42,805 nucleotides of DNA from Marinobacter antarcticus (GTDB taxonomy: Bacteria > Pseudomonadota > Gammaproteobacteria > Pseudomonadales > Oleiphilaceae): positions 1 through 42,805 of the forward strand of contig NZ_DRGY01000010.1 of NCBI RefSeq assembly GCF_011049865.1. Direction: 5' to 3'. The notes beneath the pieces are model-generated. The model worked only from the letters and a program-made list of their open reading frames with translations, ran no database searches and was not told the origin of the DNA. Positions 16,306-25,647 of this stretch are shown one piece after another. Both the position numbers and the translations under genes were made by a program. Every line of letters begins with the position of its first letter. Position 1 is the stretch's first letter.

Positions 16306-18678
16306 TCAGTCTATTTTCTCATCCGCCAGGAAGATCCAGGTATCCAGCACCGAATCCGGATTAAGGGATACGGTATCAATACCCTGATCCATCAGCCATT
16401 TTGCAAGATCGGGATGGTCAGACGGGCCCTGACCGCAGATACCGATATACTTGCCGGCCTTTTTGCACGCCTGAATCGCGTTGGACAGCAGCACTTTGAC
16501 AGCGTCGTTTCGCTCATCAAACAGATGCGCAATAATGCCCGAATCCCGGTCCAGGCCAAGTGTCAGCTGGGTCAAATCGTTGGAGCCAATGGAGAACCCG
16601 TCAAAGTGCTCAAGAAACTGATCTGCAAGCAGCGCGTTGGCCGGTAGCTCGCACATCATAATCAAACGCAGGCCGTTTTCACCGCGCTTGAGTCCGTTCT
16701 CCGCCAGCAGCTTAACCACCTGCTCTGCCTCTCCAACAGTGCGCACAAAAGGCACCATCACTTCGACGTTTGTCAGGCCCATCACATCGCGCACTTTTTT
16801 GAGCGCGCGACATTCCAACTCGAAACAATCACGAAACGTTTCCGAGATGTACCTCGACGCACCCCGAAAGCCCAACATCGGGTTTTCCTCATCCGGCTCG
16901 TAAAGCGTGCCGCCGATCAGGTTAGCGTACTCATTGGATTTAAAATCAGATAGGCGCACGATGACTTTTTTGGGCGTAAACGCAGCGGCTAGAGTAGAAA
17001 TACCCTCAACCAGCTTGTCCACGTAAAAATCAACCGGTGAACTGTAACCGGAGATACGCTTCTCTACGGTTTGTTTGATGTCTCTGGGCAAGCCATCAAA
17101 GTTCAGAAGCGCTTTCGGGTGCACACCAATCATGCGATTGATAATGAACTCAAGGCGCGCCAAACCAACGCCCTCGTTGGGCAATGACTGGAAATCAAAG
17201 GCCCGATCCGGGTTACCCACGTTCATCATGATCTTGAACGGAATGTTGGGCATGGAATCGACGGTGTTTTCACGCAGTTCAAAATCCAGTGCGCCTTCAT
17301 AGATCAGGCCGGTGTCCCCCTCGGCACAGGAAACCGTCACTTCCTGGCCTTCCTTCAGCAGATCCGTGGCATCACCACAACCGACAACCGCCGGAATACC
17401 AAGCTCTCGGGCAATAATGGCGGCATGACAGGTACGGCCACCGCGATCAGTTACAATGGCAGCGGCCCGTTTCATGACGGGCTCCCAGTCTGGATCGGTC
17501 ATGTCCGTTACCAATACATCGCCGGCCTGCACGCGATCCATTTCCTTGATGCTGGTTATAATCTTGACCGGGCCCGCCCCGATCTTGTGGCCAATGCTGC
17601 GACCTTCTACCAGAACCTTGCCGGTTTCGTTCAGCAGATAACGCTCCATAACGTTCGCGGATGCCCGGCTCTTGACCGTTTCGGGGCGTGCCTGAACGAT
17701 GTAGATGCGGCCGTCGTCACCGTCTTTCGCCCATTCGATATCCATGGGGCGCTGATAATGCTTTTCGATAATCATGGCCTGTTTGGCCAACTCCTCAACC
17801 TCTGCGTCGGTAATACAGAAACGGTCGCGCTCCTCCTGGTCCACTTTCACCGTTTCCACAAGCTCGCCTGAGCCGGGCTTTGTGTGGTAAATCATCTTGA
17901 TCGCTTTGCTACCAAGATTACGGCGAAGTACCGCCGGGCGGCCCGCATCGAGAGTCGACTTGTGAACGTAGAATTCGTCCGGGTTCACCGCTCCCTGAAC
18001 CACCGTCTCGCCAAGGCCGTAGGAACCGGTGATAAACACAACACCCCTAAAACCGGATTCCGTATCCAGCGTAAACATAACGCCGCTGGAAGCCGTTTCA
18101 CTGCGCACCATTTTCTGGATGCCAGCAGACAAGGCTACCAGCTTGTGATCAAAGCCATGGTGAACGCGGTAGGAAATGGCGCGATCGTTAAAGAGAGAGG
18201 CGAACACCTCTTTCACCGACGTGCGCACCTGCTCAAGCCCGACAACGTTCAGAAAAGTTTCCTGCTGCCCCGCAAAGGACGCATCCGGCAGATCTTCGGC
18301 CGTTGCAGACGAGCGCACGGCCACGGCCATTTTGTCGTTGCCGTTGAGTATTGTCTCGTAAGCTTCCTTGAGCGCGATTTCCAGGGCGTCCGGGAACGGC
18401 GTATCAATAACCCATTGGCGTATTTTTGCGCCGACACGGGCAAGCTCGTTCACGTCGTTAATATCAAGACTGTCGAGAATGTTGTCGATTTTGTCCTTCA
18501 GGCCATCTTTGGCCAAAAACTCACGGTAGGCATGTGCGGTGGTGGCGAAGCCACCTGGAACCGACACCCCTGCGTTGGCCAGATTACTGATCATTTCACC
18601 GAGGGAAGCGTTTTTACCGCCTACCCGGTCAACATCGGACATTCCCAGGTGATCAAACCAGATTATGTAATCTTCCAA
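16306..18678 (-). CDS. ppsA: Phosphoenolpyruvate synthase
   Basis: PpsA makes phosphoenolpyruvate from pyruvate and ATP, the first step of gluconeogenesis from three-carbon acids. The 790-residue protein has an N-terminal ATP-binding domain ([46 protein letters not shown]), a central phosphohistidine domain with [15 protein letters not shown] (His near residue 419), and a C-terminal pyruvate-binding barrel ending in [12 protein letters not shown]. The start is probably TTG at 18676-18678, eight bases after GGGAG, giving [12 protein letters not shown]. The gene is divergent from ppsR, its own activity regulator, and upstream of rraA. Confidence 0.97.
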   Translation of the reverse strand: MEDYIIWFDHLGMSDVDRVGGKNASLGEMISNLANAGVSVPGGFATTAHAYREFLAKDGLKDKIDNILDSLDINDVNELARVGAKIRQWVIDTPFPDALEIALKEAYETILNGNDKMAVAVRSSATAEDLPDASFAGQQETFLNVVGLEQVRTSVKEVFASLFNDRAISYRVHHGFDHKLVALSAGIQKMVRSETASSGVMFTLDTESGFRGVVFITGSYGLGETVVQGAVNPDEFYVHKSTLDAGRPAVLRRNLGSKAIKMIYHTKPGSGELVETVKVDQEERDRFCITDAEVEELAKQAMIIEKHYQRPMDIEWAKDGDDGRIYIVQARPETVKSRASANVMERYLLNETGKVLVEGRSIGHKIGAGPVKIITSIKEMDRVQAGDVLVTDMTDPDWEPVMKRAAAIVTDRGGRTCHAAIIARELGIPAVVGCGDATDLLKEGQEVTVSCAEGDTGLIYEGALDFELRENTVDSMPNIPFKIMMNVGNPDRAFDFQSLPNEGVGLARLEFIINRMIGVHPKALLNFDGLPRDIKQTVEKRISGYSSPVDFYVDKLVEGISTLAAAFTPKKVIVRLSDFKSNEYANLIGGTLYEPDEENPMLGFRGASRYISETFRDCFELECRALKKVRDVMGLTNVEVMVPFVRTVGEAEQVVKLLAENGLKRGENGLRLIMMCELPANALLADQFLEHFDGFSIGSNDLTQLTLGLDRDSGIIAHLFDERNDAVKVLLSNAIQACKKAGKYIGICGQGPSDHPDLAKWLMDQGIDTVSLNPDSVLDTWIFLADEKID

Positions 18679-18828
18679 AGCGTGTCTCCCTCAATTCTGT
18701 AAGGCAAAAAATAAACCGGGCCAGCGGTATCAAGCGTAAAAAGCGGACAACAACCACTGCGGAGTCTCGAACTTGGCGTGTATGATACTGTAACCTTCGG
18801 ATTTTACCTAGGGAGCCGGACTAACACC

Positions 18829-19644
18829 ATGAAACGTACAGCCTTCTTTATTTCCGACGGCACTGGCCTGACCGCTGAAGCGCTCGGTCACAGCCTTCTG
18901 GCGCAATTCGAAAAAATAGAGTTCGAGCGAGTTACCGTGCCCTATATTGACGATGTAGACAAAGCCCGGGACATGGTGAAACGCATTAATAATGCAGCCG
19001 AAATCGATGGCACCCGGCCGCTAGTGTTCGACACCATTCTGGACGGTGCTATTCGTAACATCATCTCGGACGCACAGGGCTTTATGGTGGATATTTTCGG
19101 GACATTCCTGAGCCCTTTGGAGCAAGAGCTGAAATCGTCTTCATCGTATTCGGTGGGCAAGTCCCATGCGATCAGCAACGGAGGGGTATATGAGCGCCGC
19201 ATTCATGCGGTGAACTTTGCTCTGGACAACGATGACGGTGCCCGCACCCGACATTACGATGAAGCCGACCTGATCCTCGTAGGCGCATCCCGCAGCGGTA
19301 AAACCCCCACCTGCCTTTATCTGGCGCTGCAGTACGGCGTTAAAGCCGCCAACTACCCGATTACGGAAGAGGATCTTACCGATCAGCAGATGCCCAAAGC
19401 CCTCCGCCCGCACAAGGAAAAGATCTTTGGCCTGACGATTGAGCCCGAAAGACTGGCAACCATCCGCAATGAGCGGCGGCCCAACTCCCGCTATTCGTCC
19501 ATTCAGCAATGCATGCACGAGATCGAAGAAATTGAACTCATGTACCGGAGGGAACGCATTCCGTTTCTGAACACCACGGCTTATTCGGTCGAAGAAATCG
19601 CGACGCGCATCATGGTGGCTACGGGATTGAAGCGGAACCGTTAA
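18829..19644 (+). CDS. ppsR: PEP synthase regulatory protein (bifunctional kinase/pyrophosphorylase)
   Basis: This DUF299 protein inactivates PEP synthase by ADP-dependent phosphorylation of a threonine next to the catalytic histidine and restores it by phosphate-dependent removal. The 271 residues begin [24 protein letters not shown], contain the P-loop GASRSGKT (152-159), and end with [17 protein letters not shown], all family signatures. The ATG at 18829 was chosen to fit the family N-terminus. It is divergent from ppsA across 150 bases, the standard arrangement. A TATGAT at 18781-18786 could be its -10, without a good -35. Confidence 0.96.
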   Translation: MKRTAFFISDGTGLTAEALGHSLLAQFEKIEFERVTVPYIDDVDKARDMVKRINNAAEIDGTRPLVFDTILDGAIRNIISDAQGFMVDIFGTFLSPLEQELKSSSSYSVGKSHAISNGGVYERRIHAVNFALDNDDGARTRHYDEADLILVGASRSGKTPTCLYLALQYGVKAANYPITEEDLTDQQMPKALRPHKEKIFGLTIEPERLATIRNERRPNSRYSSIQQCMHEIEEIELMYRRERIPFLNTTAYSVEEIATRIMVATGLKRNR

Positions 19645-19660
19645 ACCGACCTGCGCTGAC

Positions 19661-19696
19661 ACGCAGGCAGGCTCACATTGGCCTGCCTGCGTTTTT
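19661..19696 (+). terminator. Intrinsic terminator after ppsR
   Basis: A perfect 12-bp GC-rich stem (ACGCAGGCAGGC at 19661-19672 with its complement at 19681-19692, eight-base loop) runs straight into TTTTTA. It lies 17 bases after the ppsR stop and just before the end of the convergent protease gene. Confidence 0.92.
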
Positions 19697-19698
19697 AC

Positions 19699-22623
19699 CT
19701 ACAGCTCCTGAATGGTCAGGCCAAGCCCTTCAACAAGCTTACGATGCTCCGGGCCCGTCACCACCGCGGTGCTGGCTTTTTCGGGTACCAGCCAGGTAGC
19801 GGCGACCCGCTTGAGATCCTCAAGCGTTACCGACAAGATCCGCGCACGGAAACGTCCCCGCTGCTCAGGGCTGCGCCCGAACAACTTGTTGTGGAACGCA
19901 TGACGGGCCGCACCCGCCGGCGAATGCGGGCGATCAAGCTGACCAATAACGCCAAGAATGGACTCTTCGAGCTCTTGATAGTCATGATCTGTTTCCTGAA
20001 GCCACACCAGCGCCTTGTCGAAATCTTCAAGGGTTTCGGCCAGGCGCGGATCCCGGTATGAGAAAAATCGGAAGTTGCCGTTTACGCTGTCCTGGGCCGC
20101 CCCGCCGCCGTAGGCACCACCTTTCTCGCGAATAACCCGGTGCAAATAGCCATTACGCAAAAAACCACCGAGCACGGTGAGCGCCGCTGCATCGGGGTGG
20201 TCGACCGGCACGGTACTATAAGCGCGGGCGCAGAAGTTGACCTGCGTGGATGTCAGCCAGGCTTCGCGGGTAACATAGCTCACCGGGTCCATCTTCCAGT
20301 TTGCGGATTTAATGCCTTCATCACCCTGCCAGCACGTTTTCAGATCGTCGATCAAAGCTGGAAGCTGCTCTTCCTCGCCAATCAACAGGAACTCTCGCGC
20401 CTGTTTGCGAATTCTGTTGTGCAACCCGGCCAGGCTCTTACAAAAAGCATCAAGTGCTGCCGGATCCTTCAGGGATTGGTCCAATTCCTTGGTGCCGCGA
20501 ATGCCGGCCAGGCCACCAAGCCGGAACGCCAACCAAGCTCCCGGGCCCATGCCCTGCGCCGCCGCACCCATGGCTAGCGCGTGCCCACTGCCGGTTACGG
20601 CCTGCTCACGGCGGGCTCGGATCTGGGCAATAATTTCCCGTATACGGTCTTTTTCATCAAATCGGGCGTTGGTGTACACGTCTCGAAGCAGTTCTGTCAG
20701 CACGGTTCGATTGCGAGCGAGCGCTTTGCCGCTGAAGATCATGTAGCCAGACAGGCTCTGGACGTCGTCAATGCCGCCTTTGGCGGTAAACGAGGCACCA
20801 ATGCCCCCGGATTCCGCTGAAATTCGATCCTGCATTTGCAGGTAATCGAGATCGCCGCAGCCGACTTCGGATATCAAAGCGCTGTAATACGGCAACAACA
20901 ACAACTCCTGCTCAGTCAATTCCGGCAGAGGGAGCACAATCTGCTCGTAGACCAGTCCGTTGGTGCCCCGCGCAAAGAGGGTTGCCGAAATATCACCATC
21001 AAAGCGAGATTCAGGTTCCGGCATTTGCAGCGGCACGTCGGTGAGATCTACCTTTGGCAGAATGGAATCGTCATCTTTGCGCGTCTGGCGATCTTCTAGC
21101 GCTTTGGCGCGATCAACGATCTGCGTCACTTCCTCGTGGGTAAGTTGCGCTTTGCGTTTTGCCAGGGCTTCGCGAATTGCCTGCTGACGGCGCGCATCAA
21201 GCTTGTCGTCGGGGCGTAAAGTCAGCGTTACCCGGTGCGGATTATCCAGAAGCTTGCGGCGAATAAGGCCGGGTATGAACTGGGGATCGCGAATTTTTTC
21301 GCGCAGTGTGGCCAGAACCGGCTCCAGATCAAGTAGTTCAACCGGATCACCGCCGTGCACCATGGGCGCAATCGCGCTCATGATAAGCTGCAAACCGTAG
21401 GGAAAACTGTCTCCGGCAATTTCACGCTGATGCAATTCAAGCTGATGCAGGATAGCTTCCAGACGTTCCTGGCTGACGCCCTCCCGGGCCACGGTTTCAA
21501 GCGTATTTTCAATGAGCGCTTCCAGGTCTTTTTGCTTCTCGGGCTCGCTGCCTTCGATACCGCAAACGAAGGTCATTTCCCGGTTGGAATCTTCCAGCCC
21601 ACACATGGGGGAAGGCGCCTGGCCAATATCGGTGGTTTCCAGCGCACGCATCAATGGCGACGCGCTGTTTTCCAGCAGAACAGCAGACAACAGCTGTCCT
21701 TCCAGGTTTTCTTGCAGATCAAAACTTTGGCCCAACAGCCAGCCCACAACAATGTGGGTTTTGTTGGCGGTGTCTTCACCCTCATTGACACCATAACCCT
21801 GCTCTACGCGAACCGGCGCATACATGCGTTTTTCATCGCGCACTGGCAGTTCAATATCCAACTTGTCAAAACGTTTGAGCGCAAGTTCCTCAAATCGTTC
21901 GTGGTGCTCGTGCGCCGGGATATTACCGTAGGTGGCAAAAATCGCGTTGCTGGGATGGTAATGGTGCCGGTAAAAACGGATGAGGTCATCGTAGCTCAGG
22001 TCCACGATGTGATCCGGCTCGCCACCGCTGTTGTAATGGTATGTCGTCGTCGGGAACAGATGGCTACTCAGGTTCTGCCATAGCTGCGAGGTGGCAGAAC
22101 TCATGGCACCTTTCATTTCGTTGTATACAACGCCCCGGTAAACCAGATCCGTGTCCGGATCGTCCGGCTTGTCAAACTCCAACCGATGACCTTCCTGGGC
22201 AAAATCCAGCGGGTCCAGCTTGGAGAAAAACACAGAGTCCAGATATACAGACAAAAGGTTATCAAAATCCTTGCGGTTCATACTCGCGAAGGGATAAGCC
22301 GTCCAGTCACTGCTGGTGAACGCATTCATGAACGTGTTCAACGAACGACGAATCATCATGAAAAACGGATCGCGAACAGGGTAGCGCTCACTGCCGCACA
22401 GTGCCGTGTGCTCAAGAACATGGGCAACACCAGAAGAATCCATCGGGAAGGTTCTGAGCGCTACAAAAAACACATTCTCGTCGTTATCCGCCGCGAGATG
22501 CAGATGGCGGGCACCGGTTTTTTTGTGGCGATACTCTTCAACGTCAAGGTTAAGCGTATCAATCCGGTGACTGCGAAGCTTCTCAAAAGCCGGATGGGTT
22601 GCGTTATCGATCACTGCAGCCAT
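19699..22623 (-). CDS. M16C zinc metallopeptidase, presequence-protease (PreP/Cym1) type
   Basis: PreP-type proteases enclose and degrade short unfolded peptides in a two-half chamber. The 974-residue protein has the inverted zinc motif HVLEH (His68, Glu71, His72) within SSGVAHVLEHTALCGSERYPVRDPF, a near-exact match to PreP/Cym1, followed by FMNAFTSSDWTAYPF and YNEMKGAMSS, which holds the third ligand region. The second half has the paired M16 fold with RENGGAYGG-like REKGGAYGGGAAQDS. No signal peptide is seen, so it is probably cytosolic. It is divergent from the 22723 membrane-protein gene and converges with ppsR. Confidence 0.92.
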   Translation of the reverse strand: MAAVIDNATHPAFEKLRSHRIDTLNLDVEEYRHKKTGARHLHLAADNDENVFFVALRTFPMDSSGVAHVLEHTALCGSERYPVRDPFFMMIRRSLNTFMNAFTSSDWTAYPFASMNRKDFDNLLSVYLDSVFFSKLDPLDFAQEGHRLEFDKPDDPDTDLVYRGVVYNEMKGAMSSATSQLWQNLSSHLFPTTTYHYNSGGEPDHIVDLSYDDLIRFYRHHYHPSNAIFATYGNIPAHEHHERFEELALKRFDKLDIELPVRDEKRMYAPVRVEQGYGVNEGEDTANKTHIVVGWLLGQSFDLQENLEGQLLSAVLLENSASPLMRALETTDIGQAPSPMCGLEDSNREMTFVCGIEGSEPEKQKDLEALIENTLETVAREGVSQERLEAILHQLELHQREIAGDSFPYGLQLIMSAIAPMVHGGDPVELLDLEPVLATLREKIRDPQFIPGLIRRKLLDNPHRVTLTLRPDDKLDARRQQAIREALAKRKAQLTHEEVTQIVDRAKALEDRQTRKDDDSILPKVDLTDVPLQMPEPESRFDGDISATLFARGTNGLVYEQIVLPLPELTEQELLLLPYYSALISEVGCGDLDYLQMQDRISAESGGIGASFTAKGGIDDVQSLSGYMIFSGKALARNRTVLTELLRDVYTNARFDEKDRIREIIAQIRARREQAVTGSGHALAMGAAAQGMGPGAWLAFRLGGLAGIRGTKELDQSLKDPAALDAFCKSLAGLHNRIRKQAREFLLIGEEEQLPALIDDLKTCWQGDEGIKSANWKMDPVSYVTREAWLTSTQVNFCARAYSTVPVDHPDAAALTVLGGFLRNGYLHRVIREKGGAYGGGAAQDSVNGNFRFFSYRDPRLAETLEDFDKALVWLQETDHDYQELEESILGVIGQLDRPHSPAGAARHAFHNKLFGRSPEQRGRFRARILSVTLEDLKRVAATWLVPEKASTAVVTGPEHRKLVEGLGLTIQEL

Positions 22624-22647
22624 TCAAACTATCCTGTCGTTAAACAA

Positions 22648-22676
22648 TTGGAGAATGACAGGGTAACACGTAGTAT
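22648..22676 (+). promoter_or_regulatory. Candidate promoter of the 22723 membrane-protein gene
   Basis: TTGGAG (22648-22653) and TAGTAT (22671-22676) are 17 bases apart, about 46 bases upstream of the ATG at 22723. The hexamers match moderately. Confidence 0.4.
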
Positions 22677-22722
22677 CAATTATCATGTATCCGTCACCCA
22701 GCGATAAGGTAGCCCCAGATCC

Positions 22723-23199
22723 ATGAGCACACCCTCAAGCCCGGCCGGTTCAGGCGCAACCAGCGACTCGCAGGCTCAAGACGTAGCAGCCTACTGCTTG
22801 GAACGACGCAGGTATCTTGAGCGCATCCGCAAAGCCCCGGAGATACGGCGGCGTTTCTGGCGCGAAGTCGCTGCCTATTTCATGCGGCGTCTCATCTGGT
22901 CTTTCGGTTTCTTCCCGGTATTCATGGCCGTCTGGGTACCGCTGGTGCTATCGAGCCTTAACCCTGTGGTTCTCGCGTCAGACCTTATTCCCCTGCTGCA
23001 AAACTTCGTAGACTCAAACCCCGAAGTGCAGGCTACAACACTCAGCACGATTGCCGTTGCCTGGGCGTCGGTCGGTTTCTTTTTTCTGATTTTCGATTTT
23101 GTCCTCACGCCGTTCAAATCCCCTTACGAATACGAAGCAGACGTATATATGAGAGCGTGGGAGCAACTCAATCAGGAGCAACTTCCGGCCAAAGTGTGA
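22723..23199 (+). CDS. Small membrane protein of unknown function, two transmembrane segments
   Basis: I do not recognise this 158-residue protein. It has a Ser/Gly-rich start, a strongly basic helix (about residues 28-56, with LERRRYLERIRKAPEIRRRFW), a membrane segment at about 57-77, a loop of about 28 residues with NPVVLASDL, a second membrane segment at about 105-127, and a hydrophilic tail. The basic flank places both ends in the cytosol by the positive-inside rule. Coding character is supported by length, base use like its neighbours and an upstream promoter-like pair. The next gene is a receiver protein with a membrane tail on the same strand 153 bases on; a link is only possible. Confidence 0.75.
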   Translation: MSTPSSPAGSGATSDSQAQDVAAYCLERRRYLERIRKAPEIRRRFWREVAAYFMRRLIWSFGFFPVFMAVWVPLVLSSLNPVVLASDLIPLLQNFVDSNPEVQATTLSTIAVAWASVGFFFLIFDFVLTPFKSPYEYEADVYMRAWEQLNQEQLPAKV

Positions 23200-23352
23200 T
23201 TTGCCCTGCATTCTCGCAAACTTCAGACGTTTTCAGTTACCTCACTCGGAACTCTCTGGGTAGGATGAAACCATGGCCGGTCGTTTTACCGGAGCAAAAT
23301 TTACCGGGCTGCATCCTGCCCGAAACATAAAGTAACAGCTTGAGGTAGTAAG

Positions 23353-24330
23353 ATGGCGATCAACAATGCTCTTCTGGTGGACGATTCCAAGGTAGCCCGT
23401 TTTGCCCTGAGGAAATTGCTGGAAAGCCGCGACATGAACGTCAATATGGCCAGCTCTGCTGAAGAGGCTCTCACGTTTCTCAACAGCCACGAGCACCCGG
23501 ATGTCATTTTCATGGATCACCTGATGCCGGGAATGAACGGTATAGAAGCGACCAGGGCCATCAAAAACAACCCGGATACCGCTGGCATACCGGTTATTAT
23601 GTGCACCTCCCAGAAGTCTTCATCGTTTACCAACGAAGCGCGAGAGTTTGGCGTCTATAGCATTCTGACAAAGCCTACACAGCCGGACGACTTCGCTCAG
23701 GTGCTGGACCAACTGGCAAACGATGTCACTCAAGGTGCACTGCCAGCTGCGCCTCATTTTGATCAGGAACCTGCTTCGAATGGCGACACTTCGCCCAACC
23801 TTATGCCACCTGTCGATGATCTGATCGAACAGGCTGTGCAAAATAACCGCCTTCACGAACTGCTCAGTTCGCTGTTTGACGAACAGTTTGAGCTCCTTAG
23901 TCGCGCCCTGGACGAGTCACATGCCAAGCACGAAAACGTGCAAGAAGAGCGTATCGCACGCCTGCGTGACCAAGTAACGGCTGAGGTAAGCCAACATCTG
24001 ACCCGGGAACTGGCAGATCTCAAGAGAGAACCTTCTGATGGCTCTGCTGAAAACTCTGGTTTCACAAGCGGCCAGATGGCTGAGCTGAAGGACCATATTA
24101 CCAGCGTACAGACCATCGATAGCGAGCTGTGGCAAACATTGCAATCTGAGGCCATGCAGCAAACCCATGAGATCTCCCGTGAGACGGCAGAAGACGTTGC
24201 CCAGCGAACCATTGATTTGTTCGTGGCGCAGCAGCGTTCTGCTCCACCCAGGGTATATGCCGTCGGGCTGGCTTTTTGTCTTGGTGTGTGCAGTTTCGGG
24301 ATTATCTGGTTTGCCGGCCTGTTGGGGTAA
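23353..24330 (+). CDS. CheY-like receiver protein with a C-terminal membrane anchor
   Basis: Residues 1-120 are a complete receiver domain: acidic pocket Asp10/Asp11, phosphoacceptor Asp55 in FMDHLMPG, Thr85 in MCTSQ, and Lys107 in LTKP. After it come about 170 residues of acidic, Gln/Glu-rich helical sequence, likely coiled coil, with no DNA-binding, GGDEF, EAL or HD motif. The last 29 residues contain a membrane helix ([24 protein letters not shown]), ending two residues before the stop. The layout is that of a tail-anchored protein, unusual for a response regulator. No histidine kinase is adjacent. GAGG precedes the ATG. It most likely acts as a phosphorylation-controlled scaffold at the inner membrane, which is inference. 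Confidence 0.88.
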   Translation: MAINNALLVDDSKVARFALRKLLESRDMNVNMASSAEEALTFLNSHEHPDVIFMDHLMPGMNGIEATRAIKNNPDTAGIPVIMCTSQKSSSFTNEAREFGVYSILTKPTQPDDFAQVLDQLANDVTQGALPAAPHFDQEPASNGDTSPNLMPPVDDLIEQAVQNNRLHELLSSLFDEQFELLSRALDESHAKHENVQEERIARLRDQVTAEVSQHLTRELADLKREPSDGSAENSGFTSGQMAELKDHITSVQTIDSELWQTLQSEAMQQTHEISRETAEDVAQRTIDLFVAQQRSAPPRVYAVGLAFCLGVCSFGIIWFAGLLG

Positions 24331-24424
24331 TTACCCCCGGCAATCCTGATCACTGACCGGACACTCGCCCAATGAATTTTGATAGAATGCCGGGATCATT
24401 CAATCATACCCGCCCGGAAATTTG

Positions 24425-25276
24425 ATGAACCACCTGTTTGTAGACAACCTCACCGTTATTGATTTCGCTTACCTGGACCCCAGCCGGGGATTGGTTGGGG
24501 AAAGCTGGATTGCCGACGTGGTGCTTGGGGGCGAGCTTGATGACCAGGGAATGGTATTCGATTTCAGCAACGTCAAGCGCACCATCAAACGTATCATCGA
24601 CGAGAGAGTGGATCATCGGCTGGTTATACCTCGCGGCTACGAAGGCCTGTCGTGGAACCAGGACACACCCGATACGTTTTGCTGGGCGTTAACCGACGGC
24701 AGCCATATCGTGCACCGGTCACCAGACGAAGCCGTTGTCTGGCTGTCCTCAGAGCGAGTAGTGCCATCGGCGGTGGCGGCCCTGCTTGAGCGAGAGCTGA
24801 TGGCGGTATTGCCTGCAAATGTGATCTCGGTGGAAATCAATCTCCGGGAAGACGTGATTGAAGGCGCCTATTACCACTATGTTCACGGACTGAAAAAGCA
24901 CCTTGGAAACTGCCAACGCATTGCCCACGGCCATCGTTCACCCATCCGCATTGATCGCAATGGCCACCGGGATTACGACCTTGAGCGTGCTTGGGCAAAG
25001 CTCTGGCAGGATATCTACGTAGGTTCTGAGGAAGACGTGGTTCGGCGTTATGTTGGAGACCATGATGTGCACTACATAACCTTCGAGTATGAGGCCAATC
25101 AGGGACAATTCGCGCTAACGCTGCCCGAGGCGCGGGTATACATGCTGAATACGGATACGACCGTGGAACTGATTGCCGCGCACATTGCAAGCCAACTTAA
25201 AGTTGAGTGCCCCTCTGATAACATTCGGGTAAAGGCGTATGAGGGCGTTGGCAAGGGCGCCATTGCGTCGCGCTAA
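24425..25276 (+). CDS. Tandem-domain 6-pyruvoyl-tetrahydropterin synthase / QueD-like protein
   Basis: The 283-residue protein looks like two pterin-synthase (T-fold) domains in a row. The N-terminal half keeps DDQGMVFDFSNVKRTIKRIID and the Asp-His pair DHRLVIP (Asp63, His64) but shows FAYLDPSRGLVGESW where zinc-binding histidines normally sit. The C-terminal half keeps the metal-site pattern YYHYVHGL (His154), GNC (Cys163) and AHGH (His168, His170), plus TTVELIAAHI, whose glutamate fits the family. E. coli QueD is about 120 residues. Substrate is unknown. The ATG at 24425 was chosen over an adjacent upstream TTG. A strong terminator follows. Confidence 0.82.
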   Translation: MNHLFVDNLTVIDFAYLDPSRGLVGESWIADVVLGGELDDQGMVFDFSNVKRTIKRIIDERVDHRLVIPRGYEGLSWNQDTPDTFCWALTDGSHIVHRSPDEAVVWLSSERVVPSAVAALLERELMAVLPANVISVEINLREDVIEGAYYHYVHGLKKHLGNCQRIAHGHRSPIRIDRNGHRDYDLERAWAKLWQDIYVGSEEDVVRRYVGDHDVHYITFEYEANQGQFALTLPEARVYMLNTDTTVELIAAHIASQLKVECPSDNIRVKAYEGVGKGAIASR

Positions 25277-25292
25277 TCGTTCTTGCAGGCAC

Positions 25293-25320
25293 AAAAAAAC
25301 CGCCCGAAGGCGGTTTTTTT
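25293..25320. terminator. Bidirectional intrinsic terminator between the pterin-synthase-like gene and tRNA-Glu
   Basis: A perfect 12-bp stem (seven A then CCGCC at 25293-25304; GGCGG then seven T at 25309-25320) closes on a CGAA tetraloop. It works in both directions: it ends the plus-strand pterin-synthase-like gene and the minus-strand tRNA-Ala/tRNA-Glu transcript. Confidence 0.95.
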
Positions 25321-25356
25321 GATGGCTATCCGGTGGACTAAACCGTCAAGCCGTAT

Positions 25357-25432
25357 TGGCGTCCCCTAGGGGGTTCGAACCCCTGTTGCCGCCGTGAAAG
25401 GGCGGAGTCCTAGGCCACTAGACGAAGGGGAC
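25357..25432 (-). tRNA. tRNA-Glu (anticodon UUC)
   Basis: On the minus strand the sequence starts GTCCCCTTCGTCTAGTGGCC and folds as a cloverleaf of 76 bases including an encoded CCA. The anticodon loop CTTTCAC, closed by CCGCC/GGCGG, gives UUC. The T arm contains GGTTCGAACCCC, and the acceptor GTCCCCT pairs with AGGGGAC. It is six bases from tRNA-Ala and 215 bases downstream of gltX, the gene for its own synthetase. Confidence 0.97.
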
Positions 25433-25438
25433 TAAAAT

Positions 25439-25514
25439 TGGTGGAGCCAGACGGGATCGAACCGTCGACCTCAACACTGCCAGTGTTGCGCTCTCCCAGC
25501 TGAGCTATGGCCCC
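25439..25514 (-). tRNA. tRNA-Ala (anticodon GGC)
   Basis: The minus-strand sequence begins GGGGCCATAGCTCAGCTGGG and ends with an encoded CCA, 76 bases in all. The anticodon stem CAACA/TGTTG closes the loop CTGGCAG, so the anticodon is GGC. The T arm has CGGTTCGATCCCG. It is the first gene of the tRNA-Ala-tRNA-Glu transcript. Confidence 0.97.
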
Positions 25515-25527
25515 TCAACGGCTGCGT

Positions 25528-25556
25528 ATATTAAGGATCCGCCCTGTGGGCGTCAA
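25528..25556 (-). promoter_or_regulatory. Promoter of the tRNA-Ala/tRNA-Glu operon
   Basis: On the minus strand TTGACG (25551-25556) and TAATAT (25528-25533) are 17 bases apart, with a GC-rich stretch (ACGCAGCCG) after the -10 like the discriminator of stringently controlled stable-RNA promoters. The -10 ends 14 bases before the mature 5' end of tRNA-Ala. Stringent control is inferred. Confidence 0.8.
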
Positions 25557-25647
25557 CCTTTGGCAGCACTTTTTTTCCAGTTTTCTGAACTTCCCTGTTC
25601 AGACTGCTCACTTCTTCAACAAAATGGTTGTTAACCGCCCAGCAGGG

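Noticed and set aside
25584..25603. Perfect 7-bp hairpin (TCTGAAC/GTTCAGA) after gltX
   Set aside because: On the gltX strand it is followed by A-rich, not T-rich, sequence, so it is not an intrinsic terminator.
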